Of a DNA stretch of 64,000 nucleotides, positions 1-13,027 are shown in pieces (the first letter of the stretch is position 1; each line of letters opens with the position of its first letter). Source of the DNA: Ephydatia muelleri (lineage: Eukaryota; Porifera; Demospongiae; Spongillida; Spongillidae); NCBI GenBank assembly GCA_013339895.1, contig JABACO010000012.1:3772789-3836788 (forward strand), read 5' to 3'. The notes below the pieces were generated by a model. That model was not told the DNA's origin, did not search any database, and saw nothing but the letters and a program-made list of their open reading frames with translations. Made by a program: the position numbers and the translations under genes.

Positions 1-2156
1 TGGAAGATTGCACTCTTGGCAGTGCCACGTTGTTTCCTTTCTCTTACCTTTTACAGAACAGTAATAACATCGTTTTATGTTTTTCTTTTTTTCTGTTTTT
101 ATTTTCTTAGGGAAATGTTGCTCTCTTATACTCAAGGATTGATGATCTCTTGGGGGTCTTCCTGCTCTCTTTCTACTGCAATATGTTCCAATGAGCTCTT
201 CAGCAAGGGTGAGTCGAAAGGTGCGTACACACTCATCTGGTTTGTAGTTTTGCCGATATATTATGAAGGCATTTGCTACTGTTAGTTCAAATAGAAACCA
301 GAATATGTAGCGATAGCATTTTCTGGACTTTGTTCGTACTGAATAGTACTGGCGAATTTGATCATTATGATCAACACCGTGCATATGTGTTGAGTATGAC
401 ACAATGGCTTCAGGGCAGGGAAATTCTTGTCGTTGTCCATTTTTTAATTTCCTTGTTGTGGAACTTACCTTTCCAGCCTCACAGTTAGTTGACATAACTG
501 TAACCATTTTGTTGTCCATCCACGCTGTAGCAACTAATGCACCTTTCTGAAAGACAGCCATGTCACCCCTGTAGGCATTTCATGAACGACGTAAGTGCAA
601 CGAATACACATGTATTTGAACACCCACCTGTTTCCAAGACCAATCCTTTCCATTGGCTTCTTTTTTTGTCTTGCAGGAATTTTTAATTCTTCTGGAAAGC
701 CTTTACTATTTTGCCTTATGGTGCCATTTGCATATATTCCATTTGCAAGAAGTTGTTCCAGGAGGTGTGCTGACGTGAAAAAGTTATCGCAAAAGACATG
801 ATGGTGTTTTCCTTGAAGGTGTTGTGTAAGTGAAATAACCACCCGTGTACCCAAACCATTTTCCTGCTCTCCTGTGTCATTCCTTCCTGTATACACCTCA
901 AATTTTTGAATGTATCCGTTTGAGCTGTCAGCTAAGCACCAGGCTTTTATCCCACGCTTGATTGGTTTTTTTGGTAGGTACTGCTTTAGGCACCACCTTC
1001 CCTGGAAGGCAATCATGGCTTCATCAACAACACATTCCTTTCCCATATTATAGCTGGAGAGAAGAGCTGAACTGACTGCGGTAATAACAGGTCGGACTTT
1101 CCCTAATTTATCGTGTCCTCTTTGACCCCTAGGTACCAACGATGTGTTGTCAGTAAAGTGCAAATAACGTGTTATTTCTTTGAACCGAGTTCTGGAGATC
1201 CTGGTTGCTATAGGTGCGTAGTAAAAATGAGGATCTGTTTTCCAGTTGTCTTCTACTTCAGGCATCTGAACCAGACCCATCAACATATTGAACCCAAGGT
1301 ACGCTTTTATTTCTTGCATATCTACTTGCTTCCATTTTGCAAACTTTGCTGGCTCCATCATCCTCTCAGCATACATGTTTGTTTCATCTACAATGGTCTC
1401 CACTAATTCATTCACAAATAGAAAACTAAGAACTTCAGCTGGACTTGAACTAACCAAAAATGTTGGCCCTACTGTATCTTCGAAAGGTTTTATGGTTATG
1501 GGCTCAAAAGTTGTGCTCCACTTCTTTTGTTGGAGTGTATCATTGCCCTTTTTACCCCCACGTTTTTGTTTTTTTGTATGTGGTGGAGGTTCAGAAGTAT
1601 TTTCTTCATCTCCCTGTAGATCCCCATCCAGATGGTTACATGTAGGCTCTACTGTGTTTTGGAATGCTTCTGTGGATCTGGCCTGAAAGGTCGAGCTTGA
1701 CTTCATTTGTGAGTGTGTTTCTGTGCACTTCTTTCTTCCACGTTTTGCTCTTCGTATTGATGGTTGAGGGTCTTCAGCATCTCCCTGTAAGTCTCCAGTT
1801 CTGTCTTGATTTGTGTAATCTTCTGCAGATGCATCCAAGGCTGACACGATTTCATTTGCATCTAGGCCATGAATACAAGGCCCAGCAGCTGCAGTGTTGT
1901 TCACCTCATTATCCAAATCATTGGCCTCTGCTTCATCCTCTGATTCTTCAGTCATCAGGTCCTCGTAATCCTCGTCGCTATCACTTGCCATTACTTCCTC
2001 ATCATCACCATCCAGGAGTCCAATAACATCATCAATGCTAAAGCATCGCCGCTTGGTCGTCATTTGTTTACTTTGTGTGGCGTGAGATAACTTGCGTGTG
2101 GTTATTATCGGAGGATCTACAGCTGCACCGATGCACTCACTTCCTACCAACTGCAT
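1..2156 (-). CDS. piggyBac-type transposase, one intron, 3' end beyond window
   Basis: DDE transposase that would cut and paste a piggyBac element at TTAA sites. Two exons on the minus strand: 2156-628 and 568 to beyond position 1. Reading through 569-627 gives a short terminator-ended tail, but removing this 59-bp GT...CAG stretch joins ...GLGN to RGDMAVFQKG in frame and restores the whole C-terminal half, at least 699 residues. The piggyBac catalytic aspartates are all present: D378 (VVDEA), D457 (FCDNFFTS) and D576/D579 (GVDHNDQ). An acidic, low-complexity N-terminal region comes first. A Cys-rich zinc-binding tail (RCYYC...WHCQEC) starts just before the left edge. I see no stop or frameshift in the visible part, so the enzyme may be functional. 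It lies antisense, upstream of the first visible CD2BP2 exon, probably in an intron of that gene. Family call is firm; the intron is inferred from frame and motif continuity. Confidence 0.9.
569..627 (-). other. 59-bp intron in the piggyBac transposase
   Basis: On the minus strand the donor reads AACAG|GTGGGTG and the acceptor CTACAG|GGGTGAC. Splicing restores the conserved RGD...WMDNK block of piggyBac transposases. Without splicing the frame ends about 30 bp downstream and loses the last catalytic aspartates. Confidence 0.75.
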
Positions 2157-2164
2157 GGGCCCGC

Positions 2165-2514
2165 CTTCCTTACATTTAGCTATATCGTACTGCGTAATTT
2201 TAAACTATAATGACGTCTTGTCTAAACCATAGTGTATTCTAAACACATCTTAGAGTACATTTTCACACGACCTCATGCACAGTAGCATATTACAACGTTC
2301 TTGTTGGCCATATCGGGCCGGAATCCAGCCACGTCTTCATAGACACTACCCCTACAAATAGCAGTATCGTACGGCGTAAGTTAGGACTACAATGGTACCA
2401 GATCAGAACCTTACTGTATTCCAATATCATCGTAGAGTACATTCTGACACAGTATTTCGTATCTGTGCACAACCTGCTCACTTAAAATAAAACTTTTGTC
2501 CGACATATCCGGCC
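2165..2514. repeat. Imperfect direct repeat of about 150 bp in the element 5' region
   Basis: Segments 2165-2320 and 2357-2514 share an ordered set of words (TATCGTACxGCGTAA, AGAGTACATT, CATATCxGGCCG) with many substitutions. Both lie between the transposase start and the terminal hairpins. They probably contain the promoter or subterminal binding sites, but no function can be read directly. Confidence 0.5.
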
Positions 2515-2582
2515 GCGTCTTTAGACGCTTACGGCTGCCACGGAACGTAATGATTGCGCGTCTTTAGACGCTTACGGCTGGT
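2513..2582. repeat. Subterminal hairpin repeats of the piggyBac element
   Basis: The 14-bp near-palindrome GCGTCTTTAGACGC, followed by TTACGGCTG, occurs twice within 70 bp, just inside the presumed terminal TTAA. Repeated short palindromes near the ends are typical transposase-binding arrangements in this superfamily. Confidence 0.6.
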
Positions 2583-2833
2583 AATCAGTTAAAGCACCAC
2601 ATTATCATCTTCCCTGCCCGCCTATTATTTTGGTTAGCAGTCAGTGAAACCAGCTCATATGTGTATAGTCTCCGCTATAGGTGTGTGGTACAGACTTGAA
2701 CTGATTTTATTACTGCTGTGATGAGCAGCACACTCTACTTTAAAATTATAGTGTACAATGTACAACTCGAGTGTAGACATGTCGTATGATCTAACTGGCA
2801 ACAAAAATGTAATATTTCCGACGTTAATTCCAG

Positions 2834-5800
2834 GCATTGAAGCGCCTTGGTGGCAGCAAAGTTCAAACGGCCAGTGAAAAATGGAAGAAGCCAAAGAAAG
2901 GTTCTGAAATAAAGATGGAAGAAGAGCAAGTGAGCTTCCCAGTGCAGTCAGAAGGTGTCAATCGATGCAGTGCCAAATGCGTATATGTGTTACTATAGTA
3001 CGTGTACACTACTATGTACCATTGCTCTATAATTTCTATACTTGCATGACGAGTGTGTGCATTGCAGAGTATATAAAGTTGTGTAGTTGCAATGGTACAG
3101 TTGTGTGAGGTACAAAGCCAGGCCTTGTACATCCTTCTGATTCGTGGATACCCCCCTCCCCCCCCCCCCCCCCCCCCCCCGCCCCACATTAGTGTGAGCC
3201 GTCCGCTGAGGACAAGAAGTTGGTAGTGGAGAACCTTACAGGCCTGGCTGATCAGCTTATCGCAGATGGTGACTACTGTATCCTCATTTTACTACGTGGT
3301 GCAGTGTATTTATACATTACATTGTCTTTGCAAGAGTTTCGATGGACCTATGATGTCTTATGCACTTCATTTACATAGCAACCTGGCGATACATGTGCTA
3401 CTTGTGTGCACGTGCATGCACTGTCCGGTATTGTGGACATTTTCAAGTATAGTTTGTGTGAATTGCTTGTTGAATAAAGTTAAATTATTATATCTGGTGC
3501 AATGATAAAATTTTGTCCATCAAAATCAACATTTCGGATCATTTTCGCGAAAAGGGACCTAGCGCATACATTATAAATTTTTCACTATGTGCAATAGAAA
3601 TGAACATGTAACGGTTGCGTTGAAATGTATGGCTAATTAAACATTCAGAGTCTTACAACTCCATTACAGATACTTCGATTTTCTGTGCGTAAGAAGCAAT
3701 GTGTAGAGTACATTTCAGACTTGTAGATTATTAAAAAAATTGAAATCGTGAAAAAATATGTGTTAGCACCCTTTTCGCAGAAATCATCCCATTTCATTTC
3801 TGCATTGTATATATTATGTTATCAAGACTGCAGGATTTTTGTACTAAGAGTGTAATTTCCAGTGTACTGTTCTGTTGTTCATTACTGTCTTGATGTGACT
3901 GCATTACATCACAACTTCCCTCCTCGCTTGCTGCTGTTACTGTAATCTAGGAATGCTCTTTCACAACTTCATCATCCAAATCCTTGTTCTCTCAACTAAA
4001 CAGCCTTAGTCTGCCAGTATGCGTGTCCTTGAACTACACACTCTCAAACCTCCTGGTAATTAAAGGTCACTGCATGCTATCAAATGCAAGCTTTTGCAAA
4101 TATGTACGAAGCTTAATGAAGACCTGAAATCAAACTGTGTGACAAATTAGTAGGCATCCCTCCCTGATTGGGGTTGGTTATTATTGACATGCAAACTATA
4201 ATGAAATAGCTGCAACTTTCTGTTTCTTCATGTATTCTACTGGGGATTAAAATTCTAACTCAGCTGCTACAGTGTACGTGCATGAAATGATGTCACAACC
4301 TCATGTGCTGTTCTTATGTCTCATTATAAATACCACAAACGCAACCCCCAATGTCTGTCATGTTGCATAGTAGCTCCGTATGTACAATACTTTACCCCTT
4401 CATCTAAGAGTATCCTGAACTGTCCGCACAGCTATTTACGATGAGACTTACGAAAAACTGAAGCTTAAGATTCAGAGGGAAGAGAAGGCGAAAGGTGTGC
4501 CAGTGAGTAGGGAGGGCTGAAAGCACGCATGCATGGTGTCTTGAGATTGTTTGTCCTTATTGTGTGAATGTGTGACTGCTGTAGTCACAAAAAATGGAGG
4601 TATCTGGAATCAGATTGTTGTGAATTGTTTAGTATTCAGCAAGTAGTTTTTTTTTTTTTGAATGGAAAATGCTTTTTGAATGGAAGAAATATATGTTTGT
4701 ATCATAATATCTTCTCAAGTTATTGTTACATAACGTAATAATTGAAAGTTAATTTGTCCAACCTTTATGGCATGTTGAGCTGTTCTCTTGTTTGCTCCAA
4801 TGCTAGAGCCTCTCTAGCACTGTCCTGCCCTGTTGACTGCACAGATAATATTAGTTATTGGTTTGTTTATAGTATGGTCCATGTGTATTCATAATTATCA
4901 AATTGGATTGAATTTTCCTTGATAGTGGGACCCCTACATGTTCATGTATATTCCACTTTGTATTTCTCTGTTCACTGTAGCAAAATGCATGTACAGCTTT
5001 TAGTGGCATTTTCAGCAACATAGCTGGCTGAAGAGACCTGCATGTCCATGTAGATTGATGTCAAAATATTGTAGTTGTGTGCACTGTACTGTGCATGTAC
5101 TGTAGTACACGTGGTATGCATTTTGTTGGCAAAAGTTGTCTGTAGATGCACTTTAAGACAGGAGGAATTTTATGGGAGAGACATAAATGTACATGTGCTG
5201 TATTGTCTACACATCTCGTTTGTGTTTATCTTTTCCCTTTACCCTCGCAGAACCAGTTGATATATTTGCCAAAGCATCTTCAGTAGCTGAGGCTTCATCG
5301 CCTGTAGAGCCGGCTGGCTCTAAGGATAGTGGAACACCTTCCAGTGGTGCTGCCCCACCGTTCAGCAATGAAGTTCTCTGGGAGTATAAGTGGGATAAGG
5401 ATAGCTCTGACATCCATGGGCCCTTCTCCAGTACACAGATGTCCGACTGGGTTGATAGCGGGTGAGTCTAATGGAGTGCTAGGGGTAGAAGAAGAAAAAA
5501 ATGATTAGCGTGGTGGATTTTTTTTTTTTTGAGCATGTTCAAACTGTAAGCGTATAAAAGTTGCACATCTTTTTGTGCTGCTACAGTGCAGTTCATTCTG
5601 AGTGCCAGTTAGCCTACAGTACTTTCCAATGGGTAGCATTGATTTGACGTACAGTACTGCCCACACACAAATGGACATGTGTCCACGCCACCCATGTACG
5701 ATTCATGTACAAATATTACACATGTACATATGTGTACTGTATGTGGCAATGATACAGTTTTTATGATAGCTTTGCACTGCACAACCTCCTGCCACCCTCT

Positions 5801-8800
5801 ACCTTCGTTGATTGCAGTAACCTCATGCCTACATGTACCCATACAGTACATGTACAGTAGCTGACACATCATTTTATCATAAAAAATAATAGCATGTGCA
5901 TTTTGCTTGCATATAACCCTGTAGGTTGCATGTGTGTTGACTGGGCAAGTGACAAATTTGCAAAGTACATTATTTACACATGTGGAGTACATGTATGTGA
6001 GTTCCCCCCCCTCCTCCCCCCCCCCCTAAACTTGATGGACAGTATTGTAGCTTCCTGTTACTCTTTCAGAGACATGTTGCTCTTGCAAATGTCTCCCATG
6101 CACAGTCGCAGTATATGCTTACTTGTTACAATGTATATACTCTTATGCTTACTAATCATTGTATACGTGCACTTAATGTACGAACGGACAGCGTTTGTTT
6201 CTGCGTGGTTCCCGCAAATAGTAGTTTTAAAATGTTTGCACGATTTCAACCGCTTGTAATGCGAATGCATAATGAATACCTCAACAATCCTGACCAACTA
6301 TTTAACTTTATTATAAATTATTATTCGCGGGAACCGACCGGGAACCACATTTACCGCTCGGGAACCACCAATACAATCTGAAAAAGGGCTTGGGAGTACC
6401 AGTTGAATTGAAAATGGCGTCAGGACTAAAAGTTGGAAATCAAAAGCCACTTCTATTTTCGGGTGCCGACGAGCGGGAGATATATTTGGACCTTGGGCCT
6501 CGAGGCATGAAGTCCATGGAACGGTTGTTGAGGTACTGGGCAGTTTTCCCCTTCTCTCGCGCATGTGCTTTTGTAAATACGGCACTACCACAGCAATTCG
6601 GCCGTCCGCACGCGGGTGATTACAAACTACGTATTCAGTCATGCATCCGTGCATATCACAAAGCGTGCACTCACGATTAACGTAGTCCCATTATTTCACC
6701 GCCCAATCCTGTACGGGAATATCATTAAACGGCCATTTAACCCTCTCCTCACGTATGATTGAATTTGAATTCGAATACCTCTTTTAAGTTTACAACACGC
6801 CGAGGCTACAGCTGCAGTAGAGGACAGGTCCCACGAATTTTTAGTTAAGGTATGTGAGGTCAAAAAAAGCTAGTTTTCTAATGCCTGAAACCGAAAACAA
6901 TGTGCACTCGTTGTCGCTCAGGGGTCAGAACAAAGCTATAGCTAGTTGTATGTACTCACATTGGTCTGAGGCCTCACCACAGTGGTCTTCTTAGGGTGAT
7001 GTGATTCGGAAGGGTGTGGCTATCTTCGGTGAGTAATTTGTCTCTAGATCTAATAATGGTATACACACGGAAATGTGTATCACTCAGCACATTCATAGAT
7101 GTCTAAATACATTTCATTGTATGTGACGCAAGGTTTGTCCAGTAAGCTTCACATTGGTACGAGACATCACCTCAATGGTCTTCTGAGGGTCACGTGATTC
7201 TGAAGGGTGTGGCTATCTCAGGTGAGTCGTTTTTTACTAATAATGGTATACATACTGACGTGAGTATCACTACATTTCATTGTATGTGACACAAGGTTTG
7301 TCCAGTAAGCTTCACATTGGTATGAGACATCACCCCAATGGTCTTCTGAGGGTCACGTGATTCTGAAGGGTGTGGCTATCTCAGGTGAGTCGTTTTTCAC
7401 TAATAATGGTATACATACTGACGTGAGTATCACTACATTTCATTGTATGTGACACAAGGTTTGTCCAGTAAGCTTCACATTGGTATGAGACATCACCTCA
7501 ATGGTCTTCTGAGGGTCACGTGATTCTGAAGGGTGTGGCTATCAGTTTGTTACTGACGTGAGTATCACTACATTTCATTGTATGTGACACAAGGTTTGTC
7601 CAGTAAGCTTCACATTGGTATGAGACATCGCCCCAATGGTCTTCTGAGGGTCACGTGATTCTGAAGGGTGTGGCTATCCGTTTGTTACTAATAATAGTAT
7701 ACATACTGATGTTAGTATCACTATATTTCATTGTATGTGACACAAGGTTTGTCCAGTAAGCTTCACATTGGTATGAGACATCGCCCCAATGGTCTTCTGA
7801 GGGTCACGTGATTCTGAAGGGTGTGGCTATCAGGTGAGTCGTTTGTCACTAATAATGATATGCATACTGATGTGAGTATCACTACATATCATTGTAAGGT
7901 TTGTCCAGTAAGCTTCACATTGGTATTAGACATCGCCCCAATGGTCTTCAGAGGGTCACGTGATTCTGAAGGGTGTGGCTATCAGGTAAGTCGTTTGTCA
8001 CTAATAATGGTATACAACATACTGACGTGAGTATCACTACATTTCATTGTATGTGACGCAAGGTTTGTCCAGTAAGCTTCACATTGGTATGAGACATCAC
8101 CCCACTGGTCTTCTAATGACCTATGCAGCACTCACTGGAAATGCATCAAAAATCTTTTCACCTATCAGAGTCATGTTAATGAATAGTTTTTCATATTGTT
8201 GACTTGGTTCTGAGTACAGTGCTACACAAGTATATAACCACACACAATTACACACAAAGTTCATCCACCTGCTGCACAAGGTGTAAGAACGACTCAGAAT
8301 GATACGAGCATTAGCTGAGGCGACCAAAGCGGTCAGTCAATGCCTTGGTTATTTTTTATGAAGAAATGCATTTTTATATATTTTTTGGACGATGGTTTAT
8401 GCTTCAGCTTGCCCTGGAGACTATATTATATGTTCTGCTGCGTGATGTTACTTATTATATGCATCGTATAAAGAGGCGGGGCACGCAAACAATCTATCGC
8501 TAGAATGTACCTCGTTCTCTCGGTGTCTTCTTTGGTGCCATCCATAAATTACGTCACTTCGAAGGGTCCCCAGCATGCAGGGTGGTAGCAGCCAGTGTGA
8601 CGATGTATACATGAAGCATACATCAGTATAAGAGGGGTCCATATAGGTGACGTAATTTATGAACGGCCGCTTGTCATATCATTTATACAAAGGCTCAGGA
8701 TTCCAACTCCAACCTCCCATTATGGAAATGTCTTTCAGAATGCCTCACGCTCTCAGCAGGCGAGGTCTGCAATCGCCATGTCATTAGTAAAACATCATGA

Positions 8801-11214
8801 CGACGCATGCGGTATGCATTTTATAGCAGCCACGTGAATCACGTGATGATTGTTTTCGTCTCGCGTCGGTAAGTATGGCTCCACAGAATGTTTTTTTTGA
8901 TAGGATGTATGACCGCTGTGGAACACTACATCTTCCACTGTAAGTCAGAGAGGTGCCATTTTATTCCAAAATCGTCAAACGAAAGCCAGGTGAGTTACCT
9001 TTAGCCTACGCTCGTTTTGAATTGAAAGCTTTGCTTGTCAGGAAATTTTGTATTGGGATAACGTTCTGCGAAGCAATTCAGGCAGGTTGTTGGTTAGAAA
9101 GAATGGCCGGCTACGCTACACAGCGAGGTAAGCTGTCAATTACGTGTTTTTGTGTGGCACTTTGTTTGCTTCCAAGGCGTAACGTCGGGAACAGAATAAC
9201 GGTGTTCTCTACTGCATTAGGCAGAAATGTTGGATTCCTCGATCTACCTGAAACATCCTGGCTGAACAAGAGCGCTAAAACGTACGTGATGGTAACAGCA
9301 CCTCGTTATTGTTACCCTTTTCCTTTCGCTCAAATGGCGGTGTATTCTACGTGCATTCGGGTTGACAGCAGTGAACTATTCTAAAGAAAGACCTGTGTTG
9401 TGGAAGTCAGATGTTACAACGTCACCATCAACTGCTGGGAGGTAAGGCCATTTTTTGGTAAAAGTGTTGTTTCAGTTATGCTTTCTTTTCTACGAACAGG
9501 TTTGTTCTCGTATCAACTTTCTATGTTTCATATTTGTAAACTTGAAACATTAAATTTTTTGACTATGTGATCAATAACCTGAGAAATAATGATAGAATTA
9601 ACTAGTATATTTAACTTTCCTTACGTCATACGATAGTTCTATATTGCGCGTACACGGTAGGTTCCTCGGTCACGTACAAAATTGCACGTTCGCGCGCGAC
9701 GTTGCTCTCGAATTATCCCGTGCGCATACGAATAATCCTCCGGGACCGAGAAATCATTCGTATGAAATCGGTCCACTCACGATTTCGAGAGCACATGGCG
9801 CGCAAAATTCGGAAGCACGCTCTTCCGGGTGATATTGCGTGCTGTCACGGGCCCGGAATCAAAGCCCTGAATTGCTGTGTACACCAAACAAAACCAGTTT
9901 CGTTAATAATTACGCGGGAACCGAATGTACCTATTAGTTTCTATTCCAGCCCATTTGGATGACTTTATAGTCGTCATATTTATGGGGAACCAAGAACCAT
10001 CACTTATATAGCTATTTGAGTAATTAAAACAAACACTGCTTTTTCCACTAGTAGACAATAACCAATAGAATGGGACCATGCCGCGGGAACCTTCCGTACA
10101 AACGGGAAATTACGCGCGCAAGCTGATCGATGTACTATTGCATGTCTCAGCATCTAGCAAGCACATGGAGTTCAGTGTTATGGGGAAGAAACAGCATTGG
10201 CACCTGTATACACTTACATCGCTCAAATAATCATAACTTGGCAAATAATAAAATAGTACTGCATGGAAAGTGGTTTCGGGCGTGAACCAATGTTCCTGCA
10301 AAGTTCCCGCTGGACGTTCGTACATTAAGATTGCACATCTGTACGTATTGGGAGTGCGCACGAATGTATGTGTCAATGGCCAAACATCTCAACTGGCTAG
10401 AGAAGTAGTGAATGATGAGAAGAGGATGTTACACAGATCACTAGTCTGAGAACTGTTTATTTTTTCAAATTACTAAATAGGTGATTTTAGTATGCTAATA
10501 AAAAATGTTAGACATAAATTGCTGTAATTATTATAACCCCAAACAACTACCATACTGTTCTTAAATATTTGTGATTCAAATGTCATGAAAGGAATGTGTC
10601 ACTGTTCAAAATCAAGGCTATACTACCACGAAATTTAGAATAATTTTTTTGTGGCCGATACGAATTTTATTAAACCATCGATTTGTGGTAGGGTTAGATA
10701 CCTTTACATGGATGTATATTTGTCCCAGTTATTCTGCTTGAGTTATATATGTATACATACGGGCAGTATGCAGGTTTGTGGGTTCTTAACATTGATTGAT
10801 CAGTCTTTAAATCATGACAATAACCGTGTGCTTTTATGTTTCATGAATAATTGAAATCACAAGTATATTGGAGATGACGAATATTTGGTGATCAAACTTG
10901 TTAATAAAACCCCCTCTCAAAATCAAAATTGTGATGTGGATGTATAATAACTCACTATTGAGATAAGCTCATAAACTTGTTTAGTGTTCATCTTGAATAT
11001 TTGGTCACAATTTTAGAGGGCCTTGTTACTTAACTGTTTATAAAAACATTACTTGCCTAGTTGGAGCGGTGATTAATGCATTATTGTGTTGTTAAAAGCA
11101 GTATGGTAATCTCTTTTCAGTTACTTCAGTGATGGTGTATGGGTAAGAAAGACAGGGACCCAGGATGCACTCTTCTACAGCTCCAAGCGGATTGATTTTT
11201 CATTGTACAGCTGA
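2834..11214 (+). CDS. CD2BP2: CD2BP2 / U5-52K-type GYF-domain protein, 5' exons missing
   Basis: Homologue of CD2-binding protein 2, the U5 snRNP 52K component that binds proline-rich splicing factors through its GYF domain in the nucleus. I assemble exons 2834-2929, 3193-3268, 4432-4494, 5251-5461 and 11121-11214 (TGA). All junctions are GT-AG and the phases agree (0, 0, 1, 1, 2). Residues run from ALKRLGG through a helical stretch (NLTGLADQLIAD, IYDETYEKLKLK), an acidic/Ser linker and the GYF domain (VLWEYKW, HGPFSSTQMSDW, then GYFSDGVWVRK across the last junction), ending in SSKRIDFSLYS as in the family. About 179 C-terminal residues are visible. The N-terminal half must lie upstream, beyond or around the piggyBac element. 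No lesion is seen. The last intron is unusually large (5.66 kb) compared with 263, 1163 and 756 bp for the others. Confidence 0.9.
3150..3192 (+). repeat. Poly-C tract serving as 3' splice-site pyrimidine tract
   Basis: About 30 consecutive pyrimidines, almost all C, precede the acceptor CACATTAG at 3192 of the second visible CD2BP2 exon. A homopolymer normally counts as junk, but here it occupies the polypyrimidine position. Confidence 0.6.
6414..6680 (+). other. Unrecognised ORF, possible first exon
   Basis: An ATG in good context (AAAATGGCG) opens a reading frame of 88 codons with ordinary amino-acid composition (MASGLKVGNQKPLLFSG...). A possible donor (TTGAG|GTACTG) lies at about 6531. 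It sits inside the CD2BP2 intron on the same strand and I do not recognise it. It could be a nested gene exon, a transposon fragment or chance. Confidence 0.2.
6957..8115. repeat. Tandem repeat, unit 135-164 bp, about 7.5 copies
   Basis: The word AGGTTTGTCCAGTAAGCTTC recurs at 7131, 7294, 7457, 7592, 7745, 7897 and 8061, spaced 163, 163, 135, 153, 152 and 164 bp. A diverged copy begins near 6957. Units differ by internal deletions. Most contain the palindrome TCACGTGA followed by TTCTGAAGGGTGTGGCTATC. It lies within the CD2BP2 intron. Confidence 0.9.
8538..8668. mobile_element. Small inverted-repeat (MITE-like) element
   Basis: The left end CCATAAATTACGTCAC (about 8542-8557) is mirrored by GTGACGTAATTTATG (8647-8661). 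The similarity extends imperfectly inward through GGGTCCCC/GGGGTCC. Length is about 130 bp with no coding capacity. This is typical of a non-autonomous DNA transposon. Confidence 0.7.
8953..9384 (+). other. Unrecognised 143-codon ORF in intron
   Basis: The longest frame in this part of the intron, with a basic N-terminus (FYSKIVKRKPGELPL). In-frame sequence continues upstream only to a stop near 8943. No domain is recognised. The segment may be a decayed coding fragment. No supporting splice structure is evident. Confidence 0.15.
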
Positions 11215-12919
11215 AAAAGAACCAACATTGATATTGTACATGTAATTGTACATCACACACTACACGACGCATACACTTTCAGTAGCACCCGATATGTATG
11301 TGTATCTGCATGCACTGTTGGGTTGGTTTTTTATTGTTTTTTTCCCCCCACACTAACTGTACATTCATAAAACAAACATGTGCATGTGAGGGGTAGACAT
11401 GATTAAATTGAATGATTCAACACAATCAATTTTGGTCATCTGCCATGGATATTTTCTTGCACTTGGTCTGAAGGGGGTAAAGGCCCTCCCTAAGCTATAT
11501 ATCTGTTAGAGTATACATGTATATTACAACACTAACTGAGCTAGAACAGTGCATGTGAAGATCGAGTGCATATTGGCATGGATACAGTACCATTCATTGC
11601 CCCTCTGAATTCTCGGCAAACAGAGTGAGAACTTTACTTTTCCTCAGTGCCCATGCAGCTGGTGTCCATTGGCTCTAACATGCACACAGTGGAGTGATGT
11701 GGATCACATGCAGGCTCTGAGACGCTTTGTAACTGAATCATGCCACTGTGCATGTCTAAACCCATGCAAATTGAAAGCAAAGTGTGGCTGTAAACAACAG
11801 ATGTTTTGAACCGCTGTGTCTGTACATGCATGTGTGTGATTGCACACTGCATGGAAGCCCTGGCCAATGAAAGGTGTAAATACCGCCTGGAGCTGAAGTA
11901 AATATGCTTCCTTTAGCAGAGGAAGCTTATGTACATTATAACATTTCCCTTCCATTGCATTGCCTACTCAAATACCACAATCTAACTGCATACACGGTCG
12001 TGATCTAAAGACGCTAATGAGCCATGTGTATAAGCGCTAAGGCCAATTCCAAATGTGTGATTATAGTTTCCCGTCCTCCGCCCCGCGGTCCATCATTCTA
12101 ATTATCGGAACAGTTAGTTTACATGCAATTGTTTTTACTTGCTCGACAATTAAAAATAATGATCGTAAATGCATAAACTCTGCGCTTTTTTACTTTGCGG
12201 CTCGAATGTTCGGGTTTTATTAGCAACGCTGACTGTAACACAGTTTAATAGTAATGAGAATTCCATTGTATGATATTAAAAGATGTCCAGATCATTAAGT
12301 ACTGTGCATATCAATCTATTTTGTATTAAACTGCACAGGTAATTTCTAAAAGAAGTAAGAGTGGGAAGAATGATCTATTTTTGGTGACTACCACCTGAAC
12401 TGGGGTGATGTTACTCGATCGTTTCACTTTGGTCAGTTCAACATATGTAATTTCAAGGAACATTCACAAGCTGGATTTGGCTGTCTTGCATCATATGCGG
12501 ACGCAATTTCACACTGTCGCGGGACCTCTGCCAAACAAGTTTGTAAGTTGATATACAAAAGATACATACTGTACATAAGCACATTTAGTCTTGAAGGAGC
12601 TGCCGCCATTTTAAGAGAGTGAGCCACTTCAGAAAAGGCTCAGTTGCCGTGTCGCGCTTCAGTAGTGGTAGAGTACCATTGCTGAGATGGAATAGTTTAG
12701 AGGAGGTTGAGAATACCTGAATTGCTCACCGGGAGTATCCCAATGGGTTCTCGAAGGTAGAGAAAGCAAGTTTACAAAGAAAGTACGGGCAGAATGCTGA
12801 GAACAGCTAAGATGGTATAGAAAGAATGTGATACGCACTTGTATTATACACAGTAATTTCTTGTTTTTTTATTTTTATGCACGACATTTTAATACCACAA
12901 AGCAAGTAAGTGCATACTT
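11215..12919. other. Non-coding interval after the CD2BP2 gene
   Basis: Contains the 3' UTR of the GYF gene and intergenic sequence. I found no clear AATAAA polyadenylation hexamer shortly after the stop and no gene or convincing element here. Only short AT-rich and TG-rich runs are visible. Confidence 0.5.
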
Positions 12920-13027
12920 AGGCCATTCAAACTTGATTAGTTGTTTCTCGGGCAAACTTACAATAAAATGGGATCAGTAGGTAGGAGGAGGAAAAAAAAA
13001 AACATGAATATAATTACACACTGCACG

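Larger units (their letters stand above)
1..2594 (-). mobile_element. piggyBac-like element (5' end near TTAA at 2591)
   Basis: Upstream of the transposase start, on its 5' side, the sequence ends in a repeat-rich block with a TTAA at about 2591-2594, the target used by piggyBac elements. The other end lies outside the window, so the boundary is an inference from the TTAA and the hairpin repeats next to it. Confidence 0.6.
5462..11120 (+). other. Large last intron of the CD2BP2 gene and its contents
   Basis: The donor is GCGG|GTGAGT at 5462 and the acceptor TTTTCAG at 11120. Inside are a poly-C patch (6004-6027), a tandem repeat (6957-8115), a small inverted-repeat element (8538-8668) and a few unrecognised ORFs. 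Stretches 5470-6160, 8670-8870 and 9400-11110 show nothing I can identify. Confidence 0.7.
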